Source: Rhizobacter sp. (GTDB taxonomy: Bacteria; Pseudomonadota; Gammaproteobacteria; Burkholderiales; Burkholderiaceae_C). From it: a stretch of DNA of 11,340 nucleotides. This document shows positions 6,383 to 11,340 of this stretch, one piece after another (within the stretch, counting starts at the first letter, position 1; each line of letters begins with the position of its first letter). The position numbers were made by a program, and so were the translations under genes. The notes below the pieces were generated by a model. That model was not told the DNA's origin. It saw only the letters and a list, made by a program, of their open reading frames with translations, and ran no database searches. Location of the stretch: the NCBI GenBank assembly GCA_025351675.1, contig JANXVK010000249.1, forward strand, positions 1 to 11,340, in the 5' to 3' direction.

Positions 6383-8659
6383 ATGCACCGTGTCGAACCC
6401 GCCCAGCAGGCGTCGGCGATTTCCGATGCCGCACTCGCCGACTGCGCCTCCGAGCCCATCCGCATTCCCGGGGCAATCCAGCCGCACGGTGTGCTGATCG
6501 CCTTCGACTGCCGAACCTGTGAGGTGCAGCACGCGAGCGCCAACGTTTCGGAGCTCATCGGGAAAAGCTTGGACGAGGTCCTGGGCAGGGCACCGGCGGC
6601 ATGGCTCTCGTCCGGTGACGCCTTCCAGCTCGAGCGCGCACTCGAACTCGACGACCCGCTCGATTCGGACGCGCCGATCCGGCTCGCAATCAACGGCGCG
6701 TCGCTCGACGGGAGACTGAGTCGTCTCGGGAATCTGTCGATGCTCGAGCTCGAGCCTTCGGTGAAGTCGCTCGTCACCAGCGAACCCCTGCTGGCTCGGG
6801 CACTGCGACGCTTGCAAGGGGCGGTGGGCCTGCAAACGCTCCACGAAGTCACCGTGCGCGAGGTCCGGCTTCTGACCGGCTGCGACCGTGTCGTCATCTA
6901 CGCATTCGGCGCAGAGGGTCACGGGCGCGTTCTGGCCGAAGCCCGAGCCGACGACATGGCCCCGTTCCTCGGGCTGAACTTCCCGGCCTCGGACATTCCG
7001 GCGCAGGCCCGGGAACTCTACAAGTTGAACTGGCTGCGGATGATCCCGGATGTTGACTACGAACCCGTCCGCATTGCCACGCTGCAGAGCGCAGACCCAG
7101 CCGTCCCGCTGGATCTGACCTTCTCGTCGCTTCGCAGCGTTTCACCGATTCACCGCGAGTACATGCGCCACATGGGCGCCGGCTCCTCGATGAGCATCTC
7201 GTTGCTCCGGGACGGCGAACTCTGGGGCCTCATCAGCTGCGTGCACCGGGCACCACGCCTCATTCCCGCCGAGATTCGAACCGCTTGCCTCTCGATCGGG
7301 CGGCTGCTGTCATTGCAGATTTCGGCGCTCGAAAGCAAACGGGAGGCCGATCTCGCCGCCGCCAACGAGCGCTTGCTCGCGCCACTCGTCGAGGAAATGC
7401 AGCGTTCGCCGGGAGCGGTTTTCGAGAGTCTGTCGGGGTCGTCGCAGCACCTGCTCCAGCTGACAGGCGCCAGTGGCGCCGCGGTCGTGATCGGGCCGCT
7501 GGTCTGGCGGTTCGGCATCTGCCCCTCCGAGTCGCAGGTGGCAGATTTGTCGGTCTGGACCGCAGAGAAGACCGGCGTCTCTGGTTACTTCGCCACCTCG
7601 ACCCTGCCGCTCGAGTACGTGTCGGCGCAAGAATTCGCGTCGGTCGCCAGCGGGCTCTTGGCGATCACGCTTCCCAAGCCTGAGCTCAACATGGTGCTCT
7701 GGTTTCTGCCCGATCTGATCGAGACGGTGACCTGGGCCGGCAACCCGCACAAGACTTCCGAACCCGCACCGGAACCCGACATGCACCGGCTCAGTCCGCG
7801 GCATTCGTTCGATGCCTGGACGACGCTGTCGCACCATCATGCCGAGGCTTGGGGACAGCACCGTGTGCAGGCGGCACGCGAGCTCAGAAGAGCCGTCATC
7901 GAGCTCGATTTGGCAGACCAGGTGGTGCGCGAACGCAACGCCGTGGCGTCGCGAGACGAACTGGTCGCGGTCGTGTCGCACGACCTGCGAAGCCCGCTCT
8001 CGGTGGTCGCGCTGCAAGCGTCGATGCTGACGCGAATGCTCCTCGCGGAAACGAGCGAGCCTTCCCGCCGGATCGTTGCCGCGGCCCAGTCGATTCATCG
8101 CGCGACGAGCCGAATGAGCGAGATGCTGCGAGATCTTCTCGATCTCACGGCGATCGAGCAGGGTCGTTATCGCGTCGATCTGCAGCCGCACCGCGTCGAT
8201 GCAATGTTTGACGATTCTTCCGTCTTGCTGAGCCCGCTTGCCGATATTCAGGGCGTTGCGTTGACCTTTCACGGCGACGCCGATCTGGTCGTGAGTGCTG
8301 ATCCGGAGCGCGTCTATCAAGTCATTTCCAACCTGGTCGGCAACGCGTTGAAGTTCACCGCTTCAGGTGGCAGTGTCACGGTCTCTGCGCACGGCGACTC
8401 GGCGGGGGCCGTCGACCTTGTCCGGTTCGCAGTGGCCGACACCGGCTCAGGCGTATCGCCTGAACAATTGCCACGCATCTTCGAGCGGTACTGGCATGTG
8501 AGAGACGCGAATCCGACCGGCACGGGCTTGGGCCTCCACATCGCCAGCGGCATCGTCGCGGCGCACGGCGGCAGGATCTGGGCAGAGAGCGTTGTCGGCG
8601 TCGGCAGCACGTTTCATTTCACGCTGCAACGGTCGCAGGTTCCAGCCGGCGAGGGTTGA
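6383..8659 (+). CDS. bphP: Bacteriophytochrome sensor histidine kinase (PAS-GAF-PHY-HisKA-HATPase)
   Basis: This is a red/far-red light-sensing kinase that binds biliverdin. The 758-residue protein has the full classic layout. The N-terminal biliverdin-attaching Cys21 lies in LADCASEPIRIPGAIQPHG. The PAS domain ends near residue 125. The GAF domain (about 137-310) has FPASDIPAQAR with Asp204, Tyr173, Arg219, Arg251 and SPIH His257. The PHY domain (about 316-500) has the tongue motifs WAGNP (Trp451) and PRHSF (Arg473). In HisKA, His533 in VVSHDLRSPL is the phosphorylated histidine. The ATPase domain has the N box NLVGNALKF (Asn654), DTGSGV, RIFERYW and GTGLGLHIASG. Relative to Deinococcus DrBphP (offset 3 in the PAS-GAF part), the pocket residue His290 is replaced by Val287 in ISCVHR. 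There is no fused receiver, so the partner is in trans, probably the regulator at 5161. Third codon positions look less strictly G/C than in the flagellar genes. Confidence 0.97.
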   Translation: MHRVEPAQQASAISDAALADCASEPIRIPGAIQPHGVLIAFDCRTCEVQHASANVSELIGKSLDEVLGRAPAAWLSSGDAFQLERALELDDPLDSDAPIRLAINGASLDGRLSRLGNLSMLELEPSVKSLVTSEPLLARALRRLQGAVGLQTLHEVTVREVRLLTGCDRVVIYAFGAEGHGRVLAEARADDMAPFLGLNFPASDIPAQARELYKLNWLRMIPDVDYEPVRIATLQSADPAVPLDLTFSSLRSVSPIHREYMRHMGAGSSMSISLLRDGELWGLISCVHRAPRLIPAEIRTACLSIGRLLSLQISALESKREADLAAANERLLAPLVEEMQRSPGAVFESLSGSSQHLLQLTGASGAAVVIGPLVWRFGICPSESQVADLSVWTAEKTGVSGYFATSTLPLEYVSAQEFASVASGLLAITLPKPELNMVLWFLPDLIETVTWAGNPHKTSEPAPEPDMHRLSPRHSFDAWTTLSHHHAEAWGQHRVQAARELRRAVIELDLADQVVRERNAVASRDELVAVVSHDLRSPLSVVALQASMLTRMLLAETSEPSRRIVAAAQSIHRATSRMSEMLRDLLDLTAIEQGRYRVDLQPHRVDAMFDDSSVLLSPLADIQGVALTFHGDADLVVSADPERVYQVISNLVGNALKFTASGGSVTVSAHGDSAGAVDLVRFAVADTGSGVSPEQLPRIFERYWHVRDANPTGTGLGLHIASGIVAAHGGRIWAESVVGVGSTFHFTLQRSQVPAGEG

Positions 8660-8664
8660 GCGCA

Positions 8665-8685
8665 GCTCCGGCTTGCAGCCGGAGC
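8665..8685 (+). other. Perfect 8-bp hairpin directly after bphP
   Basis: GCTCCGGC-TTGCA-GCCGGAGC is a perfect 8-bp stem with a 5-nt loop, starting 5 bp after the bphP stop. No T-run follows, so it is at best an imperfect terminator; 3'-end stabilisation of bphP mRNA is equally likely. Confidence 0.5.
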
Positions 8686-8715
8686 CGAGCGCGACGCTGA
8701 AGAAGCGATGCCTGG

Positions 8716-8746
8716 TGGCCAAGACGATGCGTGATCGTCTGCCACG
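8716..8746 (+). other. Long bulged hairpin upstream of the flhA promoter element
   Basis: GTGGC (8716-8720), a 2-nt bulge, then AGACGAT (8723-8729) pair with ATCGTCT (8735-8741) and GCCAC (8742-8746) around a GCGTG loop. That is 12 base pairs in total. It lies between the bphP 3' end and the conserved element before flhA. It may end read-through from bphP or bind a regulator; no T-run is present. Confidence 0.45.
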
Positions 8747-8805
8747 GGAACCGCCCAATCCGGCGCCGCACCGCGCGAACGTCGGGCTCAGGCGCCGAAC
8801 TGGCC

Positions 8806-8856
8806 GCCCTTCACCACGCTTATCCGGCTCAAGTTTTGGCCCCGCCCCGGAACAAT
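8806..8856 (+). promoter_or_regulatory. Conserved 51-bp element upstream of flhA (copy 2)
   Basis: This copy has CTTCAC and CGCTTATCCG (8817-8826), a 20-bp spacer, then CCGGAACAAT (8847-8856), the same arrangement as at 3755-3805 before flhB. TCAAGTTT (8829-8836) resembles the sigma-28 -35 box (TAAAGTTT), but no good GCCGATAA follows and the flhB copy lacks it. The element gives flhA its own promoter, as would be needed now that bphP lies in front of it. Its end overlaps an in-frame ATG at 8855, which argues against that start. Confidence 0.6.
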
Positions 8857-8911
8857 GGCGCAGCACCTCCCGGTGCGCCTTCGCCCCCCGTTTCCGGAGC
8901 CCCCGACCGAC

Positions 8912-11014
8912 ATGAACCCGATGCTGCAGCAGATGCAAGCCTGGCTCGGCCCGAACGCCAAGGCCGTGCGCTCGATGGCGGCGCCGCTGGTGGTCGTGAT
9001 GATTCTGGCGATGATGGTGCTGCCACTGCCGCCGTTCGCGCTCGACCTGCTGTTCACTTTCAACATCGCGATGGCGCTGATGGTGATGATGGTCGCGGCC
9101 TACATGGTCAAGCCGTTGGATTTCGCGGCGTTCCCGTCGGTGATCCTGCTCACCACCTTGCTGCGACTCTCGCTGAACGTCGCCTCGACCCGGGTCGTGC
9201 TGCTCGAAGGCCACACCGGCCCCGGCGCGGCGGGCGCGGTGATCGAATCGTTTGGCCATTTCCTGATCGGCGGAAACTTCGCGGTCGGCCTGATCGTGTT
9301 CGCGATCCTGGTGGTCATCAACTTCATCGTCGTGACCAAGGGCGCCGAGCGCATCGCCGAGGTCGGCGCGCGCTTCACGCTCGACGCGATGCCCGGCAAA
9401 CAGATGGCGATCGACGCCGACCTGAACGCCGGCCTGATCGACGACAAGGAGGCCAAGCGCCGCCGCAGCGAGGTCGGCGACGAGGCCGAGTTCTACGGCT
9501 CGATGGACGGTGCCAGCAAGTACGTGCGCGGCGACGCGATGGCCGGCCTGCTGATCCTGTTCATCAACATCATCGGCGGCTTCGTGATCGGCGTTGCGCA
9601 GCACGACCTGACGGCCTCGCAGGCGGCGAACAGCTACATCCTGCTGGCGGTCGGCGACGCGCTGGTGGCGCAGATCCCGGCGCTGCTGATCTCGGTGGCG
9701 GCGGCGATGGTGGTCTCGCGCGTCGGCAAGGGCGAAGACGTGGGCAGCCAGATCGCCACGCAGGTCTTCAACTCGCCGAAGGCGCTGGGCATCACCGCCG
9801 GCGTGATCGCGATGCTGGGCGTGATCCCGGGCATGCCGAACCTGGTGTTTTTGTCGCTGGCCTCGGCCTTCGGTTACTCGGCGTGGTGGATGAACCGGCG
9901 CAACAAGCGCGCCGCCGAGACCCCGCCGCCGCGCCCGGCCGAAGCCGCACAGGCGAACCCGGAAGCGACGTGGGACGACCTGATGCCGGTCGACACGCTC
10001 GGCCTCGAAGTCGGCTATCGCCTGATCGCGCTGGTCGACAAGGCGCGTGTCTCATCGGGCGGGGGCGACCTGCTCGGTCGCATCAAGGGCGTGCGCAAGA
10101 AGTTCGCGCAAGACGTCGGCTTTCTGCCGCCGCCGGTGCACATCCGCGACAACCTCGAACTCAAGCCGAGCGCGTATCGCCTCACGCTGCGCGGTGCGGT
10201 CGTCGGCGAGGGCGAGGCCTACCCGGGCATGCTGCTGGCGATCAACCCGGGCGGCGCGACGACGCAGCTGATCGGCACCAAGACCACCGACCCGGCCTTC
10301 GGCCTGCCGGCGGTCTGGATCGAGGAGCGCCAGCGCGAGTCGGCCCAAATGGCCGGATTTACGGTCGTTGATTGCTCGACCGTGGTGGCGACCCACCTTT
10401 CACACTTGATGCAGCTTCACGCCGCCAAATTGCTGGGCCGCGTCGAGACCCAGCAGCTCGTCGAACACGTGACCACGCTGGCCCCGAAACTGATCGAAGA
10501 CGTGGTCCCGAAGATGGTTGGCATCGCCGCACTGCAAAAGGTTCTGCAGCTTCTGCTCGAAGAAGGCGTGCACATCCGCGACATGCGCTCGATCGTCGAG
10601 AGCCTGGCCGAGACCGCGACGACCGTGACCGACCCGGCTGAGCTTGCCCGCCGCATCCGCATCCACCTCGCGCCGAGCATCGTGCAGCAGATCTACGGGC
10701 CGGTGAAGGAGCTCGAAGTGATCGCGCTCGAGCCCGAGCTCGAACGCCTCGTCACGCAAGCGCTGAACTCGCCGCACGGCGCCGCGCTCGACCCGGGTGT
10801 GGCCGAGACGCTGGCGAAGAGCGCCGCCGAATCCGCCAAGCGCCAGGAAGACCTCGGCCACCCGGCCTGCCTGCTGGTGCCCGACATGATCCGCGCGCCG
10901 ATGGCGCGCCTGCTGAAGCGCGCCGCGCCGCGCTTGCGCGTGCTCGGCCACAGCGAAATACCTGAAACGCACTCGATCCGCATCGGATCGATCATTGGGG
11001 GAGCACCCGCATGA
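8912..11014 (+). CDS. flhA: FlhA, flagellar type III export gate protein
   Basis: FlhA forms the ring of the flagellar export gate, couples proton flow to export and docks chaperone-substrate complexes. The 700-residue product fits the family (E. coli 692). The N-terminal half has about eight membrane segments, starting with MILAMMVLPLPPFALDLLF. It carries the FHIPEP family signature (LLRLSLNVASTR, GHFLIGGNFAVG), then GMPGKQMAIDADLNAGLI and SMDGASKYVRGDAMAG. Asp208 in GDA sits at the same number as the functional Asp208 of Salmonella FlhA. The C-terminal half (about 350-700) is the cytoplasmic docking domain. The ATG at 8912 matches the family N-terminus; GGAG at 8896-8899 is a rather distant ribosome site. 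An in-frame ATG at 8855 lies inside the promoter-like element. The stop overlaps the flhF start in ATGA, indicating translational coupling. Confidence 0.98.
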   Translation: MNPMLQQMQAWLGPNAKAVRSMAAPLVVVMILAMMVLPLPPFALDLLFTFNIAMALMVMMVAAYMVKPLDFAAFPSVILLTTLLRLSLNVASTRVVLLEGHTGPGAAGAVIESFGHFLIGGNFAVGLIVFAILVVINFIVVTKGAERIAEVGARFTLDAMPGKQMAIDADLNAGLIDDKEAKRRRSEVGDEAEFYGSMDGASKYVRGDAMAGLLILFINIIGGFVIGVAQHDLTASQAANSYILLAVGDALVAQIPALLISVAAAMVVSRVGKGEDVGSQIATQVFNSPKALGITAGVIAMLGVIPGMPNLVFLSLASAFGYSAWWMNRRNKRAAETPPPRPAEAAQANPEATWDDLMPVDTLGLEVGYRLIALVDKARVSSGGGDLLGRIKGVRKKFAQDVGFLPPPVHIRDNLELKPSAYRLTLRGAVVGEGEAYPGMLLAINPGGATTQLIGTKTTDPAFGLPAVWIEERQRESAQMAGFTVVDCSTVVATHLSHLMQLHAAKLLGRVETQQLVEHVTTLAPKLIEDVVPKMVGIAALQKVLQLLLEEGVHIRDMRSIVESLAETATTVTDPAELARRIRIHLAPSIVQQIYGPVKELEVIALEPELERLVTQALNSPHGAALDPGVAETLAKSAAESAKRQEDLGHPACLLVPDMIRAPMARLLKRAAPRLRVLGHSEIPETHSIRIGSIIGGAPA

Positions 11015-11094
11015 ACGTCAAACGCTTTACCGCTCGCACCTCGCGCGACGCACTCATCCTGGTGCGGCAAGCGCTCGGCGAGGACGCGGTGGTT
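11011..11094 (+). CDS. flhF: FlhF, first 28 codons only, cut at a chimeric junction
   Basis: FlhF is an SRP-type GTPase that controls flagellar number and position; its gene normally follows flhA. The start overlaps the flhA stop by 4 bp, with GGGGGAG at 10997-11003 as ribosome site. The residues MNVKRFTARTSRDAL and VRQALGEDAVV are the typical FlhF N-terminus. After codon 28 the similarity ends abruptly: instead of the expected LSTK-like continuation, the reverse strand encodes an unrelated dehydratase-like segment. The plus frame stays open to 11283 but the added residues look like antisense, not FlhF. The most likely explanation is a misassembled contig end; a genuine rearrangement that broke flhF is the alternative. 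Confidence 0.85.
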
Positions 11095-11205
11095 GAAGTT
11101 GCACTGCATCGTCTCGATCCAGGAGTGACCGACACCGATGATCGGTTTGGCGAGGTCCTCGGAGGTGAAGCCGATGGCGCGCAGCATGGAGCGGGCGGGC
11201 GCGTT
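11086..11205 (-). pseudogene. Fragment resembling the N-terminal region of dihydroxy-acid dehydratase (IlvD/EDD family)
   Basis: On the minus strand about 40 residues read APARSMLRAIGF, then KPIIGVGHSWIETMQCNFNHR. This resembles the N-terminal part of IlvD-type dehydratases, where a PARSMLRA-like helix leads to a KPI(I/V)G strand and a Cys-Asn segment whose cysteine binds the iron-sulfur cluster. Only this short piece is present. It stops at the flhF junction and is joined in frame to a thiolase-like piece on its other side. It is not a functional gene here. The assignment rests on memory of the family pattern only. Confidence 0.6.
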
Positions 11206-11340
11206 GTCGGCCTCGCAGTAATACCCCATGCCGCGGATCCAGGCGGGACGGTCGGTCGACTTCGCGGCCATCCGTTCCGATGACAGCACGATGGCGGCTG
11301 CCCCGTCGGAGATCGGCGGCACGTCCAGCAGCTTGATGGG
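11200..11340 (-). pseudogene. Fragment resembling a thiolase (acetyl-CoA acyltransferase family), running off the window
   Basis: The minus strand from the window end reads PIKLLDVPPISDGAAAIVL, then SSERMAAKSTDRPAWIRGMG. P(I/L)SDGAAA(I/V)VL followed by a short helix and a strand with WIRG is typical of the region linking the two halves of thiolases and SCP-x-like thiolases. It passes without a stop into the dehydratase-like fragment at about 11202. The true extent beyond the window is unknown. It has no functional link to flagellar genes and is probably part of the same chimeric end. Confidence 0.55.

Noticed and set aside
8829..8856. Sigma-28 promoter for flhA
   Set aside because: TCAAGTTT is a good -35, but the expected GCCGATAA is missing at 11 bp and the flhB copy of the element does not keep the -35, so no assignment to sigma-28 is made.
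8855..8911. ATG at 8855 as the flhA start
   Set aside because: It lies in the conserved promoter-like element and adds 19 Pro/Arg-rich residues; the ATG at 8912 matches FlhA proteins.
10693..11322. 209-residue minus-strand ORF as one novel gene
   Set aside because: Its first part is thiolase-like, its next part dehydratase-like, and the remainder is antisense to flhF and flhA; it is a product of joined fragments.
1..11340. tRNA, rRNA, CRISPR arrays, insertion sequences or attachment sites
   Set aside because: No cloverleaf, regular repeat array, transposase frame or direct-repeat boundary was recognised by reading; the cassette edges show hairpins but no clear target duplication.

Overview
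The window is high-GC DNA with dense, mostly plus-strand genes. It looks like a flagellar and chemotaxis locus of a betaproteobacterium, most likely Burkholderiales. That placement is an inference from gene order (motA-motB, cheY-cheZ, flhB ... flhA-flhF), the presence of cheZ, and the GC-rich third codon positions. No rRNA, tRNA, CRISPR or insertion sequence was seen.

Layout. Bases 2-2928 hold the 3' part of motA, then motB, cheY and cheZ, all plus strand. This block ends in a strong stem-loop (2945-2972). A minus-strand gene for a secreted one-domain fasciclin (FAS1) protein follows (3100-3651). Next is flhB (3813-4976). Between flhB and its usual neighbour flhA lies a photosensory cassette: a stand-alone response regulator (5161-5589, plus), a biliverdin-forming heme oxygenase bphO (5599-6285, minus, tail to tail with the regulator) and a full bacteriophytochrome histidine kinase bphP (6383-8659, plus, divergent from bphO). 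flhA (8912-11014) follows and overlaps the flhF start by 4 bp.

How the genes work together. MotA/MotB are the proton-driven stator. CheY-P switches the motor and CheZ dephosphorylates it. FlhB and FlhA are core parts of the flagellar export gate, and FlhF sets flagellar placement. BphO makes the biliverdin that BphP binds. BphP is a red/far-red sensor kinase, and the neighbouring receiver protein is its most likely phosphorylation partner. Placing a light sensor inside the flhB-flhA pair suggests, but does not prove, a link between light and motility or flagellar expression.

Main points of interest. (1) A 51-bp element sits just upstream of both flhB and flhA, with two conserved blocks at identical spacing; it is probably a shared flagellar promoter or activator site and may make flhB mRNA nearly leaderless. 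(2) BphP has valine at the position of a conserved chromophore-pocket histidine (DrBphP His290). (3) The last ~250 bases look chimeric: flhF stops matching after 28 codons and runs into a reverse-strand dihydroxy-acid-dehydratase-like fragment, then a reverse-strand thiolase-like fragment. This is most easily explained as a misassembled contig end. No wholly new system is evident; the phytochrome-in-flagellar-operon arrangement and the shared promoter element are the best leads.
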